A stretch of DNA of 64,000 nt, from contig JAJPIT010000110.1 of NCBI GenBank assembly GCA_021324615.1, positions 1-64,000 of the forward strand, in the 5' to 3' direction. Origin of the DNA: Terriglobia bacterium (GTDB taxonomy: Bacteria; Acidobacteriota; Terriglobia; Bryobacterales; Bryobacteraceae). The notes beneath the pieces are model-generated. The model was not told the origin of the DNA, searched no databases, and saw only the letters and a list, made by a program, of their open reading frames with translations. The position numbers were made by a program, and so were the translations under genes. Of this stretch, positions 1 through 9,843 are shown in pieces; positions within the stretch are counted from its first letter, which is position 1; the number at the start of each line of letters is the position of its first letter.

Positions 1-3000
1 AAGGTAGATCACCGGCGTTGTATACAGCGTCAACAACTGGCTGAAGATCAGGCCGCCGATAATGGCGATGCCCAGCGGCCGCCGCAGCTCCGATCCGGTT
101 CCGGTTCCCAGCGCCAGCGGCACGCCGCCGCCCATCGCCGCGAGCGTGGTCATCAGAATCGGACGGAAGCGCAGCAGGCAAGCCTGATAGATGGCTTCCC
201 GCGGCGGTTTCCCTTCCTTGCGCTCGGCCTCCAGCGCGAAGTCGATCATCATGATGGCGTTCTTTTCGACGATGCCGATCAGCAGCACGATCCCGATCAG
301 CGCGATGATGCTGAAGTCGGTTTTGCACAGCATCAGCGCCAGCAGCGCGCCCACGCCCGCCGAGGGCAGCGTCGAAAGGATGGTGATCGGATGAATGTAG
401 CTTTCATACAGCACGCCCAGCACGATGTACACCGTCACCAGCGCCGCCAGGATCAGCACCGGCTCGTTGCTTAACGACGACAAGAACGCCGCGGCCGTGC
501 CCTGAAACTCCGCCTGGATGCTGGCCGGCATGTTCAGTTCTTTTTTCACCTGGTCGATGGCCTTCACCGCGTCGCCCAGCGAGGCGCCCGGCGCCAGGTT
601 GAACGACGCGGTCACCACCGGGAACTGACCCTGATGATTGACCACCAGCGGCGTCGTGCCCGGGCGGAACTGCGTGAACGCGCTCAGCGGAACTTCGCCG
701 CCCTGCTGCGAGCGGATATAGATGTCCTTGAGCTCGGCCGGATTCTGCTGCAAATCCGGCTTGAGTTCCAGCACCACCCGGTACTGATTCAGTTGCGTGA
801 ACATGATCGAGATCTGGCGCTGGCCGTAGGCGTCATACAGCGTATCGTCGATCATCTGCGGCGTGATTCCGAAGCGCGAGGCGGTGGATCGGTCGATGAC
901 CAGTTCCGCCTGCAAGCCGCCGTTCAACTGGTCGCTGGCCACGTCGCGCAGCGCGGGAATCTGCTGCAGCTTCTCCAGAAACCGCGGAACCCACACGGCC
1001 AGCTCGCGCGCGTCTGCGTCCTCCAGGCTGTATTGAAACTGCGTGCGGCTCACCCGGTCTTCCACCGTCAGATCCTGCACCGGCTGCATGAACAGCGTGA
1101 TTCCGGGCACCTGCGCGATGGCCGGCTGCAAGCGCCGGATCACCTCGCTGGCGCTGATCTTGCGCACCTCCAGAGGCTTTAAGTTGATCTGGATGCGCCC
1201 GCTGTTGAGGGTGGTGTTGGTGCCGTCGATGCCGATGAAGCTCGAAAGGCTCTCCACCGCCGGATCCTGTAAAATCACCTTGGCCAGCGCCTGCTGCCGC
1301 TGCGACATCGCCGGGAAGGAAATGGTCTGCGGCGCCTCGGAAATCCCCAGAATCACGCCGGTGTCCTGCACCGGGAAAAATCCCTTGGGGATGATGAGGA
1401 ACAGATAAATGGTTGCGGCGAGCGTTCCGGCCGCCACCAGCAGCGTCGCCGGCTGGGCCTTTAACACCAGCGTCAGCGTCCGGCCATAAAAGCGGATAAC
1501 CGCCTGGAACATGCGTTCAGAGGCGCGGTAAAACCAGCCCTGCTCGGATTCCGGCTTGTGATGCAGCAGGCGCGCGCACATCATCGGCGTCAGGGTCAGC
1601 GACACCATGGCCGAAATCAGAATCGTCACCGCCAGGGTGATGGCGAACTCGCGGAACAGACGGCCGACGATGTCGCCCATGAACAGCAGCGGGATCAGCA
1701 CCGCGATCAGGGAAACGGTCAGCGACAGAATCGTGAATCCGATCTGCTCAGAACCCTTCAGCGCCGCCTGCATCGGCGACTCGCCTTCTTCGATATAACG
1801 CGCGATGTTCTCGATCATCACGATCGCGTCATCGACCACGAAGCCGGTGGAGATCGTCAGCGCCATCAGCGTCAGATTGTTCAGGCTGTAGCCGAGCAGA
1901 TACATCGCGCCGAAGGTGCCCACCAGCGACAGCGGCACGGCCACGCTGGGGATGATGGTGGCGGAAAGCGTCCGCAGGAACAGAAAGATCACCATCACCA
2001 CCAGCGCGATGGTCAGCATCAGCTCGAACTGAACATCCTCAACCGAGGCGCGGATCGTCACCGTGCGATCCGTAAGGATGTGGACGTGAATCGAGGTCGG
2101 CAGCGACGCCTGCAAGGTGGGCAGCAGGCGCTTGACGCGGTCCACCACCTCGATGATATTGGCGCCGGGCTGCCGCTGGATGTTCACGATCACCGCCGGA
2201 TCGCGGTTCATCCACGCCGCCAGCCGCACATTTTCCGCGTCGTCGACGACGTTGGCCACATCGGAAAGCGTCACCGGCGCGCCGTTCCGATAGGCGATCA
2301 CCAGCGGCTTGTAATCGTCGGCCTTGAGCAACTGGTCGTTGGCGCCGATGGTGTAGGAGTTCCGCAGCCCGTCGAAGTTGCCCTTGGCCTGGTTGACGTT
2401 GGCCGTCATGATCGCCGTGCGCAGATCTTCCAGGTTGATGTGATAGGCCGAAAGCGCCATCGGATTGGCCTGAATCCGCACCGCCGGCTTCTGCCCGCCG
2501 CTGATGCTTACCAGGCCCACGCCGGGAAGCTGCGAGATTTTCTGCGCAAACCGGGTATCGGCGTAGTCCTCCACCTGCGACAGCGGCATGGTGTCGGAGG
2601 TGAGCGCCAGCGTGAGGATCGGCGCGTCGGCCGGATTGGTCTTGTTGTAAATCGGGGGATTCGGCAGATTCGCCGGCAGGAACGTTCCCGCCGCGTTGAT
2701 GGCCGCCTGCACCTGCTGCTCGGCCACATCGATGTTCAGATCGAGGGTGAACTGCAAAGTGATGACGCTCGCGCCGCTAGAGCTGGTCGAGGTCATCTGG
2801 TTCAAGCCCGGCACCTGCCCGAACTGCCGCTCCAGCGGCGCCGTCACCGACGACGCCATGACGTCCGGGCTCGCCCCGGGATAATACGTCACCACCTGGA
2901 TGGTCGGATAATCCACCTGGGGAAGCGCCGATACCGGCAGTTGCTTGTAGGCGACCGCGCCCACCAGCAACAACCCCACCATCAGCAGACTGGTCGCCAC

Positions 3001-3033
3001 GGGGCGAAGGATAAAAGGCCGTGATGGACTCAT
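1..3033 (-). CDS. RND multidrug efflux permease (MdtB/MdtC-like), 3' end cut by window edge
   Basis: Inner-membrane proton-driven exporter of the hydrophobe/amphiphile RND family. The frame is open from ATG at 3033 to base 1, giving 1011 codons without a stop. These families run to about 1040 residues, so only the last few dozen are missing. The N-terminus ([18 protein letters not shown]) has the usual first membrane helix and is followed by [11 protein letters not shown] and YPGASPDVM, typical of MdtB/MdtC. The last visible residues, [11 protein letters not shown], match the conserved end of the final helix. It starts 9 bases after the adaptor's stop codon, so the two form an operon. The substrate cannot be read from sequence. 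No outer-membrane TolC-like gene lies nearby. Confidence 0.93.
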   Translation of the reverse strand, partial: MSPSRPFILRPVATSLLMVGLLLVGAVAYKQLPVSALPQVDYPTIQVVTYYPGASPDVMASSVTAPLERQFGQVPGLNQMTSTSSSGASVITLQFTLDLNIDVAEQQVQAAINAAGTFLPANLPNPPIYNKTNPADAPILTLALTSDTMPLSQVEDYADTRFAQKISQLPGVGLVSISGGQKPAVRIQANPMALSAYHINLEDLRTAIMTANVNQAKGNFDGLRNSYTIGANDQLLKADDYKPLVIAYRNGAPVTLSDVANVVDDAENVRLAAWMNRDPAVIVNIQRQPGANIIEVVDRVKRLLPTLQASLPTSIHVHILTDRTVTIRASVEDVQFELMLTIALVVMVIFLFLRTLSATIIPSVAVPLSLVGTFGAMYLLGYSLNNLTLMALTISTGFVVDDAIVMIENIARYIEEGESPMQAALKGSEQIGFTILSLTVSLIAVLIPLLFMGDIVGRLFREFAITLAVTILISAMVSLTLTPMMCARLLHHKPESEQGWFYRASERMFQAVIRFYGRTLTLVLKAQPATLLVAAGTLAATIYLFLIIPKGFFPVQDTGVILGISEAPQTISFPAMSQRQQALAKVILQDPAVESLSSFIGIDGTNTTLNSGRIQINLKPLEVRKISASEVIRRLQPAIAQVPGITLFMQPVQDLTVEDRVSRTQFQYSLEDADARELAVWVPRFLEKLQQIPALRDVASDQLNGGLQAELVIDRSTASRFGITPQMIDDTLYDAYGQRQISIMFTQLNQYRVVLELKPDLQQNPAELKDIYIRSQQGGEVPLSAFTQFRPGTTPLVVNHQGQFPVVTASFNLAPGASLGDAVKAIDQVKKELNMPASIQAEFQGTAAAFLSSLSNEPVLILAALVTVYIVLGVLYESYIHPITILSTLPSAGVGALLALMLCKTDFSIIALIGIVLLIGIVEKNAIMMIDFALEAERKEGKPPREAIYQACLLRFRPILMTTLAAMGGGVPLALGTGTGSELRRPLGIAIIGGLIFSQLLTLYTTPVIYL

Positions 3034-3042
3034 GTACCGCTG

Positions 3043-4272
3043 CTAGGTCGTTTTCTGCGGCTTCTCGCCGGCCATCCGCACGCTGACCTTGGAACCCTGC
3101 CGGAGCTTGTCGATGCCGTCGATCACCACTTTCTCGCCCGGCTCGACGCCGGAATCGATCGAAGCTTCGTCGCCTTCGGTGACGCCCTGTTTGATATTGC
3201 GAATCTCCACCGTGTTATCGTCCTTCACCACATAGACGAACGTCGAATCCGGGCTGCGCTGGATGGCCGCCGTCGGGATGATCGTCGCGCCGTGCTTGGT
3301 GTCGATCAGCAGGCGCGCGTTCACGAACTGGTTGGGGAACAGCGCCAGGTCTTTATTCTCGAAAACACCCTTGAACTTCAGCGTGCCCGTGGTCTGATCG
3401 ATGGTGTTGTCGATGGTGGCCAGCGTGCCGGTCGCCAGTTTCGTCTTCACATTGCGGTCGTAGGCGTAGACCGGAAGCTTGACGCCCGCCGCCAGCTTTT
3501 TAGTCACTTGCGGAAGATTGTCCTCGGGAATGTTGAAGACCACAGCGATCGGCTGCAACTGCGTGATCACCGCCAGGCCGTTGGAGTCGCTGGCATGCAC
3601 CACGTTGCCCGGATCGACCAGACGCAGCCCGATCCGGCCGGTAATCGGCGAGGTGATGTGCGCGTACGTCAACTGCAGCTTGGCGTTATCGATGGCCGCC
3701 TGATCGCTCTTGATCACTGCCTGATCCTGATTCACCGTGGCGATCTGCGTATCCAGCGTCTGCTTGGGAATCGCTTCCTGCTTAAAAAGAACCTGGTACC
3801 GCTCCAAATCGAGCCGGGCGTTGGCCAGCAGCGCCTGATCGCGGGCCAGTTGAGCCTCGGCCTGCTCCTTCTGCACCTCGAACGGCCGCGGGTCGATCTC
3901 AATCAGCGGATCGCCCTCCTTTACGAACTGGCCCTCCTCGAAGTACACCTTCATGATCTGGCCGTCCACCCGGGTCTTCAGCGTTACCGTATAAAACGCC
4001 TGGACGGAGCCCAGCCCGTCCAAAAACACCGGCATATCGCCGCGTCTGGCCACCGCCGCAACCACCGGCACCGGCCGGTCCGCATCCGCCCCCTTGCCCT
4101 TCTTCGGACCGGCGGCCTGCGGCGAGGTCTGCGTGATCTTCGGAAACAGGTACGTGGCCCCGCCGGCGATCGCCAGCAGCACCAGCCAAGGCACAATCCG
4201 GAACTTCTTTTCCCTTTTCACCGGAGGCCCCGGCTCATGCACAGGCGGCCGCTCAATCGTATTCGGAGTCAT
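3043..4272 (-). CDS. RND efflux periplasmic adaptor (MdtA/AcrA-like membrane fusion protein)
   Basis: Periplasmic adaptor that links the RND permease to an outer-membrane channel. About 409 residues. A membrane anchor lies near residues 25-43, followed by a barrel-sandwich half (FLDGLGSVQAFYTVTLKTRV), a long alpha-hairpin rich in A/Q/L (about 120-190), the second lipoyl half (ITGRIGLRLVDPGNVV) and a C-terminal beta-barrel. I chose ATG at 4272. A TTG four codons upstream (4284) is also possible; neither has a clear Shine-Dalgarno sequence. It sits directly upstream of the permease gene and is surely co-transcribed with it. Confidence 0.93.
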   Translation of the reverse strand: MTPNTIERPPVHEPGPPVKREKKFRIVPWLVLLAIAGGATYLFPKITQTSPQAAGPKKGKGADADRPVPVVAAVARRGDMPVFLDGLGSVQAFYTVTLKTRVDGQIMKVYFEEGQFVKEGDPLIEIDPRPFEVQKEQAEAQLARDQALLANARLDLERYQVLFKQEAIPKQTLDTQIATVNQDQAVIKSDQAAIDNAKLQLTYAHITSPITGRIGLRLVDPGNVVHASDSNGLAVITQLQPIAVVFNIPEDNLPQVTKKLAAGVKLPVYAYDRNVKTKLATGTLATIDNTIDQTTGTLKFKGVFENKDLALFPNQFVNARLLIDTKHGATIIPTAAIQRSPDSTFVYVVKDDNTVEIRNIKQGVTEGDEASIDSGVEPGEKVVIDGIDKLRQGSKVSVRMAGEKPQKTT

Positions 4273-4363
4273 CGGGTTTTCCAACCTATCATCGGCGAAT
4301 TCGCTCCGGGCGGGCAGTGCTAAATGGCGGCTTTCAGAATATGCCGGATGGCATAGGCCGCGG

Positions 4364-5437
4364 TCAGACGGGAACCTGATCCACGATCTCGATGCCGAAG
4401 GCGTCCAGTCCCATTACTTTTCGCGGATGATTGGTCAGCAGGCGGATGGTGGAAAGGCCCAGATCGGCCAAAATCTGCGCGCCGATTCCGGTTTCATGCT
4501 GTGCCGGCGCCTGCCGCGGGTCGGCGGGATGGTGGTGCCGCCGCTCCGATCCGGTCTGGTGCAGATAGACCAGCACGCCGGCGCCCTCCTCCGCGATCCG
4601 CCGCATCGCCTCGCGGATGATGCGCCCGCAGTCGCATTGCGTGGCGCCGAAGACGTCGCCGTAGAGGCAGCGGGAGTGCATCCGCACCAGAACGTCCTTT
4701 TTCCCGCTCACCTCGCCCGCCACCAGCGCCAGATGCGATTCGCCATTGAACGTACTCACATAGCGGACCGTGCGGAAGGGACCGAATTCCGTGTCGATGC
4801 AGCCGGTTTCCCTGCGCTCCAGAAAATTTTCCGTGGCCAGGCGGTAGCGGATGAGCTCGGCCACCGAGATCATCTTCAAGGAATGAATCCGGCAGAATTC
4901 GATGAGCTGCGGCACGCGGGCCATCGAGCCGTCGGCATTCATGATTTCGCAGATCACGCCGCCCGGCTGCAGCCCGGCCAGGCGGGCCAGATCGACCGCC
5001 GCTTCGGTCTGCCCGGCGCGCACCAGCACGCCGCCTTCCCGCGCGCGCAGGGGAAAGATATGCCCCGGACGCGCCAGCTCGCGCGGCGCCGTATGGGGAT
5101 CGATCGCCTTCAGAATCGTCCGCGCCCGATCGCTGGCCGAGATTCCCGTGGTCACGCCTTCCACCGCGTCGATCGACTCGCAAAAGGCGGTGCCGAAGCG
5201 CGAGGTATTCATCGGCGAAATCAGCGGCAGGTGCAGGGCGTCGCAGCGTTCGGCGGCCAGCGCCAGGCAGATCAGCCCGCGGCCGTGAGTGGCCATGAAG
5301 TTGATGGCCTCCGGCGTGACGCACTGCGCCGCCATGGTGAGATCGCCCTCGTTTTCGCGATCCTCGTCGTCGACGACGATCAACATCCGCCCGGCGCGGA
5401 AATCCTCCAGCGCCTCGGGAATCGTGGCGAACGACAT
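4364..5437 (-). CDS. ribB: 3,4-dihydroxy-2-butanone-4-phosphate synthase with degenerate GTP cyclohydrolase II domain
   Basis: Riboflavin biosynthesis; the N-terminal half makes the four-carbon precursor from ribulose 5-phosphate. RibB features are intact: [32 protein letters not shown] and [13 protein letters not shown]. The C-terminal half starts like RibA and keeps three zinc-type cysteines ([15 protein letters not shown]). It lacks the catalytic EGRGIGL stretch and the AY..Q..G.DT..AN block, and stops just after the LLTNHPRK strand. GTP cyclohydrolase II activity is therefore unlikely, and a separate ribA would be needed. I chose ATG at 5437 because RibB homology begins there. An upstream in-frame start at 5533 would overlap the divergent transporter gene. 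Confidence 0.88.
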   Translation of the reverse strand: MSFATIPEALEDFRAGRMLIVVDDEDRENEGDLTMAAQCVTPEAINFMATHGRGLICLALAAERCDALHLPLISPMNTSRFGTAFCESIDAVEGVTTGISASDRARTILKAIDPHTAPRELARPGHIFPLRAREGGVLVRAGQTEAAVDLARLAGLQPGGVICEIMNADGSMARVPQLIEFCRIHSLKMISVAELIRYRLATENFLERRETGCIDTEFGPFRTVRYVSTFNGESHLALVAGEVSGKKDVLVRMHSRCLYGDVFGATQCDCGRIIREAMRRIAEEGAGVLVYLHQTGSERRHHHPADPRQAPAQHETGIGAQILADLGLSTIRLLTNHPRKVMGLDAFGIEIVDQVPV

Positions 5438-5517
5438 CTCCTCCAGAATACTGAACCCGGCGGCCGGAAGGCGGGCGCGCCCGGGCCGGCGGGCGGCGGA
5501 GTTCTGTATCCTGGATT

Positions 5518-7386
5518 TTGGCACTCCGGACACAAGCGATCCCGGGCGCCTCGCTGCCCGAGCTTCATTCGAGCGTGGCCCCCTCCCGCGCCGGCTTATG
5601 GCGGCGGATGTTCGCCTTCTCCGGCCCGGCCTATCTGGTCAGCGTCGGCTACATGGACCCCGGCAACTGGGCCACCGATCTTGCCGGCGGCTCGGCCTTC
5701 GGCTACCGCCTTCTATGGGTTCTGGTCCTTTCCAACCTGATGGCGATTCTGCTGCAAACCTTGGCCGCGCGATTGGGAATCGTTTCCGGGCGCGATCTGG
5801 CGCAGGCCTGCCGCGAAGCCTACCCGCGCCCGGTTTGCCATGCGCTCTGGATCCTGTGCGAAATCGCGATCGCCGCCTGCGATCTGGCCGAAGTGCTCGG
5901 CGCGGCCATCGCCCTGCGTCTTCTGTTCGGGCTCCCGTTGCTGGCCGGCGTGCTGTTGACCGCCTGTGACACGATTCTGGTCCTGTGGCTTTCGCGGTAC
6001 GGCATCCGCCTGATTGAAGCCGTGATTCTGTCGCTGATCACCATCATCACCGGATGTTTTTTGGTCGAGCTGGCCTTCGCGCATCCGGTGATGCGCGAAA
6101 TCATTTCCGGGATCGTTCCGCGCATCGATAGCGCGAGCCTGTACATCGCCGTCAGCATCATCGGCGCGACGGTGATGCCGCACAACTTCTATCTCCATTC
6201 GGCGCTGGTGCAGACGCGCCGCATCGGACGCACCGAGGCCGACCGCCGCGAAGCCTGCCGCTTCAACCTGATCGATTCCTGCGTCGCGCTGAACGGCGCG
6301 CTGATCGTCAACGGCGCGATCCTGGTGCTCGCCGCGGCCGTATTTTTCAAGCAGCACATTGCCGTCACCGAAATCGAGCAGGCGCACGAGCTGCTCACGC
6401 CGCTGCTGGGAACCACCCTGGCCAGCGTGCTGTTCGCCATAGCGCTGCTCGCCAGCGGCCAATCTTCGACCCTTACCGGCACCTTCGCCGGACAGATCGT
6501 GATGGAAGGATTTTTGAATCTCCGCATGGTGCCGTGGCTGCGGCGGCTGCTGACGCGCGCGCTGGCCATCATTCCCGCCGTCCTCACCATCCTGATCGCG
6601 GGCGAGAAGGCCACGCTCAGCCTGATTATCCTGAGCCAGGTGGTGCTTAGCATGCAGCTTCCCTTCGCCGTAATCCCGCTGGTCCGCTTCACCGGCGACC
6701 GCAGGCGCATGGGCGAATTCGCCAACCGGCCGTGGGTCGCGATTTTATCGTGGGCGGCTTCGGGCCTCATTCTGGCTCTGAATTTTTGGCTCGCCTGGAA
6801 TATCTCGCGGGATTGGATTGCCGCGTCGCCGTGGCGTACCGCCGTCGTCGCGCCGGTGGTGCTCGCGCTTACCGTCCTGCTGGCCTGGATCTCGCTGGCC
6901 AAGCTGCGCGCGCCGCATGAACATGCGCCGGCCGGCCCGCTCTTGGGAGACCTGCGCGAGCCCGTCTACCGCCGCATTCTGGTTCCCCTCGATCACAGCG
7001 AACATGATCGCGCCGCGATCGCGCATGCCGCCGCCATGGCCCGGCGCCACGGCGCGGTTCTGCATTTCGTTCACGTCGAGGAGGGCGCCACCAGCCAGCT
7101 TTACGGCGCGCTCTCGTCGACCGCCGAGATTCACGCCGGCGAAAAATACTTCCAGGGCATCGTCGAATCGCTCGGGGCGCAGGGCGTGCGCGCCGAGCTC
7201 AGCATTCTTCACGGGCGCAGCCCGAAGGACGAAATCGTCAAGCTCGCCCGCGAAATCCGCCCGGATCTGGTGGTGATGAGCGCGCACGGCCATCGCGGGA
7301 TCAAGGATTTGATCTTCGGCAATACCATCAACGCCCTTCGCCATGAAATCTCCACTCCGGTGCTGGTGGTGGGAGAAGGGGAGTGA
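5518..7386 (+). CDS. NRAMP-family metal ion transporter fused to a C-terminal universal stress (UspA) domain
   Basis: Inner-membrane divalent metal/proton symporter, probably for Mn2+ or Fe2+. The transporter part (residues about 30-460) has the TM1 metal-binding motif DPGNWATD (47-54) and the TM6 motif MPHNFYLHS near 220, with about 11 hydrophobic helices. From about residue 484 a UspA-like domain follows ([14 protein letters not shown]); its phosphate loop reads SAHG...GN rather than the ATP-binding G-x2-G-x9-G-S. The start is uncertain: TTG at 5518 lies 5 bases after a TATCCT hexamer (5507-5512), while GTG 5575 and ATG 5608 are alternatives. It is divergent from ribB with about 80 bases between them. 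NRAMP-Usp fusions are known; the Usp part may sense stress or nucleotide. Confidence 0.9.
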   Translation: MALRTQAIPGASLPELHSSVAPSRAGLWRRMFAFSGPAYLVSVGYMDPGNWATDLAGGSAFGYRLLWVLVLSNLMAILLQTLAARLGIVSGRDLAQACREAYPRPVCHALWILCEIAIAACDLAEVLGAAIALRLLFGLPLLAGVLLTACDTILVLWLSRYGIRLIEAVILSLITIITGCFLVELAFAHPVMREIISGIVPRIDSASLYIAVSIIGATVMPHNFYLHSALVQTRRIGRTEADRREACRFNLIDSCVALNGALIVNGAILVLAAAVFFKQHIAVTEIEQAHELLTPLLGTTLASVLFAIALLASGQSSTLTGTFAGQIVMEGFLNLRMVPWLRRLLTRALAIIPAVLTILIAGEKATLSLIILSQVVLSMQLPFAVIPLVRFTGDRRRMGEFANRPWVAILSWAASGLILALNFWLAWNISRDWIAASPWRTAVVAPVVLALTVLLAWISLAKLRAPHEHAPAGPLLGDLREPVYRRILVPLDHSEHDRAAIAHAAAMARRHGAVLHFVHVEEGATSQLYGALSSTAEIHAGEKYFQGIVESLGAQGVRAELSILHGRSPKDEIVKLAREIRPDLVVMSAHGHRGIKDLIFGNTINALRHEISTPVLVVGEGE

Positions 7387-7453
7387 GCCCGGCAAGAACA
7401 AATATCGCCGTTAGAAAATCCTTCCGCCGCGCTTAAATCGTCTCAAAAGCGGG

Positions 7454-7459
7454 TATAAT
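7454..7459 (+). promoter_or_regulatory. Perfect TATAAT -10 element ahead of the kai operon
   Basis: TATAAT stands 71 bases upstream of the first kai-operon ATG (7531). Sixteen bases further upstream is a weak CTTAAA (7432-7437) as a possible -35. Such a hexamer is rare in this GC-rich DNA, which supports a sigma-70-type promoter. A TTG at 7471 in frame with the first gene would make a leaderless start, but the protein it adds looks unlike coding sequence. Confidence 0.5.
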
Positions 7460-7530
7460 GGGGCGTTTCGTTGCGCTTTGCATCGAGAAGTTGCCGCGGA
7501 TTGAGCGGTCCTCCGGGCAACGACAGACCC

Positions 7531-7902
7531 ATGACCGAACCCGACGCGACCTCGATGCTCGCCGGCTGTGAGCTGGCCCGCAAGGCGCCGGAGTTGTTCA
7601 GACCCGCGGTCGAGGAATACGCCGCCATCGTGCAGTTGGCCGTAGAGGATTCCGTATCCGTCAGCGGCCGGCGCGCCTTTTCCCGGGTGCGCAGGCTGGC
7701 CCGGAGATTGGGGCAGGCCGACTCGCTTCCCCACGACCTGATCGCGATCCACCTCTCTGCTCTGGCCCATCTCGTCGGGACCAAACCCCAGCCGATGGCG
7801 AGGGCCTGCGTCCGGCACTCCCGCCTGCTCCTGGTCAAGCTGATCGGCGAGCTGGCGCTCTACTACCGCGAGCAGGCCCGGGGTGGAAAGGCGATGCCTT
7901 AG
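7531..7902 (+). CDS. Small helical protein resembling RsbU N-terminal/RsbR-type domain, first gene of kai operon
   Basis: 123 residues and almost wholly helical. The spacing of EEYAAIVQLAVEDS, GRRAFSRVRRLARRL and LIAIHLSALAHL resembles the RsbU_N domain that precedes PP2C phosphatases in stress signalling. That match is by eye only. No phosphatase domain follows. The stop codon (TAG) directly abuts the ATG of kaiB, so translation is likely coupled. I chose ATG 7531; an in-frame TTG at 7471 adds 20 unconvincing residues. Inferred role: a partner or input protein of the Kai pair. It could also be an unrelated helical protein. Confidence 0.6.
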   Translation: MTEPDATSMLAGCELARKAPELFRPAVEEYAAIVQLAVEDSVSVSGRRAFSRVRRLARRLGQADSLPHDLIAIHLSALAHLVGTKPQPMARACVRHSRLLLVKLIGELALYYREQARGGKAMP

Positions 7903-8226
7903 ATGGAATCCGCTCCGGCCGCCGGCGGCGCGCCTGAAGTCCTCCTGCGGCTGTTCGTAACCGGCGGTTCTCAACGGTCCCTGCGGGCGATTGAGGCCGT
8001 GGAGGGGATGTGCAAGGAGTTCCTCGGCAAGGCCGTGCGGCTGGAAGTCGTCGATGTCAGCGAGGCGCCGGATCAGGCCGAACACGAGAAAATCCTGGCC
8101 ACTCCCACGCTGATCCGCCAGGTCCCCTCCCCGCCGCGCCGCCTGGTTGGCGATCTGTGCGAGCCGGAACGGGTGATTCAACTGCTAGGCCTAAAGGAGT
8201 ATGTTCGCCCCAGGAGAGCGGAATGA
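7903..8226 (+). CDS. kaiB: KaiB-like clock/timer protein
   Basis: 107 residues with a thioredoxin-like KaiB domain: LRLFVTGGSQRSLRAIEAVE, then LEVVDVSEAP, then the hallmark ILATPTLIRQVPSPPRRLVGDL. In cyanobacteria KaiB binds the KaiC hexamer and drives the dephosphorylation phase. Here no KaiA is visible, so this may be an hourglass-type or non-circadian KaiB/KaiC pair. The gene abuts the upstream helical gene and its TGA overlaps the kaiC ATG (ATGA), so the three are one translational unit. The N-terminal 12 residues and the last 8 are charged tails of unknown role. Confidence 0.92.
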   Translation: MESAPAAGGAPEVLLRLFVTGGSQRSLRAIEAVEGMCKEFLGKAVRLEVVDVSEAPDQAEHEKILATPTLIRQVPSPPRRLVGDLCEPERVIQLLGLKEYVRPRRAE

Positions 8227-9734
8227 GCAGTTCACGAGAACTGAAAAGGCTGAAAACCTATATCCCCGGATTTGATCTCATCAGTAACGGCGGGCTGCCG
8301 GCCGGCCGGACCACGCTGGTCAGCGGCGGTCCGGGAAGCGCCAAAACCATCCTCGCCGGGCAATTTCTGGCCGAAGGAATCAAACACGCCAACCAGGCCG
8401 GCTGCTTTGTGACCTTCGAGGAAAAACCGGACGACATCCGCCGCAATCTCTCTTCGCTCGGATGGGAGATCGCCAAGTGGGAAGCCGAAGGAAAGTGGGT
8501 TTTCGTCGACGGATCCCTGCATCCCAAGGACGAACCGGTGACCATCGGCGATTACGATCTGGGAGGCCTGATGGCCAGGATCGACAACGCGGTCCGGAAA
8601 ACCGGCGCAAAGCGGGTTTCGCTCGATTCAATCGGCGCCATGCTCATTCAGTTCGGCAGACCCACCGTGATCCGCCGCGAGCTGTACCGCGTGGCCTGGC
8701 AGCTCCGCGATATGAACGTCACCTCCATCATCACGGCCGAACATGCCGGCCACGCCGAGGCTCCCGTCGAGGAGTACGTCACCGACAACGTGATCATTCT
8801 TCGCAACACGCTCGAAGACGAGAAGCGCCGCCGCACTCTGGAGATTCTCAAGTTCCGGGGAGCCTCCCATCTGAGGGGAGAATTCCCGTTTACGATTTCC
8901 GAAGACAGCGGCATCATTCTGCTGCCCTTGTCCTCCATCGAGCTCCGCCAGAAATCCTCCGACAAACGGATTACTTCCGGCATCGCCGAGCTCGACAACA
9001 TGTGCGGGGGCGGTTTCTACCGCGACTCCGTAGTCCTGATCTCGGGAGCCACGGGAACGGGCAAAACTCTCACCGCGACCGGATTTCTCGCCGCGCTGGG
9101 CCAGGATGAACGCGGGCTTCTGTTCGCCTTCGAAGAAAGCAGGGACCAGCTCTACCGCAACGCCCTGGGCTGGGGCGTGGACTTTCCGAAGCTGGAAGGC
9201 GCCGGCCGGCTGCGCATCGTCTGCGAATATCCGGAGGTCGCCGCGCCCGAGGATCATCTGCTGCGGATCAAGAAACACATCGAGGAGTTCCAGCCGACCC
9301 GCGTGGCCGTGGACAGCCTTTCGGCTCTGGAGCGGATCGCCACGCCGCGGACCTTCCGCGAGTTCGTTCTGGCCCTTACGTCGTATCTCAAAGACAAGCA
9401 GATCGCCGGCCTGTTCACCTCAACCACGCCCTCCCTGCTGGGCGGCTCGACGGTGACGGAAGCGCATATTTCCAGCGTCACCGATTCGATCATCCTGCTG
9501 CGCTATGTGGAAGCCTTCGGCGAGATGCGGCGCGGAATCGCCGTGTTGAAGATGCGCGGATCGCAACACGACCGCAGCATCCGGGAATATACCATCGACT
9601 CCCAGGGAATGCATGTGGGAGAGCCCTTCCGCAGCATTTCCGGCATCCTCTCGGGGGCCTTCACGCACTCCACCAGCTCTGAGCTGCAGACGCTGGAACA
9701 TCTGTTCGACCGCACCGACGCGGAAGATGCTTAG
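8223..9734 (+). CDS. kaiC: KaiC-like double RecA-fold ATPase/autokinase
   Basis: 503 residues with two tandem KaiC domains. CI has Walker A GPGSAKT (36-42) and a catalytic Glu pair (66-67). CII has Walker A GATGTGKT (near 274) and Glu 304-305. The CII phosphorylation segment reads THxxEAHISSVTDSI in outline (HISSVTDSI visible), so the cyanobacterial Ser431-Thr432 pair is Ser417-Ser418 here. The following GEMRRGIAVLKMRGSQHD block is well conserved. The ATG overlaps the kaiB stop, and AGGAG at 8212-8216 is well placed as its ribosome site. The protein ends shortly after the CII core, without an obvious KaiA-binding tail. Autokinase activity is inferred from retained residues. Confidence 0.95.
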   Translation: MSSSRELKRLKTYIPGFDLISNGGLPAGRTTLVSGGPGSAKTILAGQFLAEGIKHANQAGCFVTFEEKPDDIRRNLSSLGWEIAKWEAEGKWVFVDGSLHPKDEPVTIGDYDLGGLMARIDNAVRKTGAKRVSLDSIGAMLIQFGRPTVIRRELYRVAWQLRDMNVTSIITAEHAGHAEAPVEEYVTDNVIILRNTLEDEKRRRTLEILKFRGASHLRGEFPFTISEDSGIILLPLSSIELRQKSSDKRITSGIAELDNMCGGGFYRDSVVLISGATGTGKTLTATGFLAALGQDERGLLFAFEESRDQLYRNALGWGVDFPKLEGAGRLRIVCEYPEVAAPEDHLLRIKKHIEEFQPTRVAVDSLSALERIATPRTFREFVLALTSYLKDKQIAGLFTSTTPSLLGGSTVTEAHISSVTDSIILLRYVEAFGEMRRGIAVLKMRGSQHDRSIREYTIDSQGMHVGEPFRSISGILSGAFTHSTSSELQTLEHLFDRTDAEDA

Positions 9735-9843
9735 CTTCCGGCAGTTCAGGAGCAGCTCGGCTTCCGACTCTACCCCGGCCACGGCGCCGGCGCCGGCGCC
9801 GATTCCTCTGATCGACCGGGTCGATTATCCCACGCCAAATTAA
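9727..9843 (+). CDS. Possible small proline/alanine-rich peptide nested over the end of kaiC
   Basis: A 38-codon ORF begins at an ATG inside the last codons of kaiC and runs in another frame. It encodes a Ser-rich start, an Ala-Pro repeat and the ending IDRVDYPTPN. There is no strong Shine-Dalgarno sequence, and no family is recognised. The overlap resembles the tight coupling seen upstream in the operon, which is the only argument for it. Chance is quite possible. Confidence 0.2.
   Translation: MLSFRQFRSSSASDSTPATAPAPAPIPLIDRVDYPTPN

Noticed and set aside
1558-3024. 488-codon open frame antisense to the RND permease
   Set aside because: Arg/His/Gln-rich translation with no domain; the opposite strand encodes a clear RND permease. 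A codon-bias shadow of GC-rich DNA.
5438-5517. FMN or manganese riboswitch between ribB and the NRAMP gene
   Set aside because: Only about 80 bases are available and none of the conserved riboswitch cores is visible.
4094-5740. 548-codon plus-strand frame across the adaptor and ribB
   Set aside because: It runs antisense to two well-supported genes and shows no domain.
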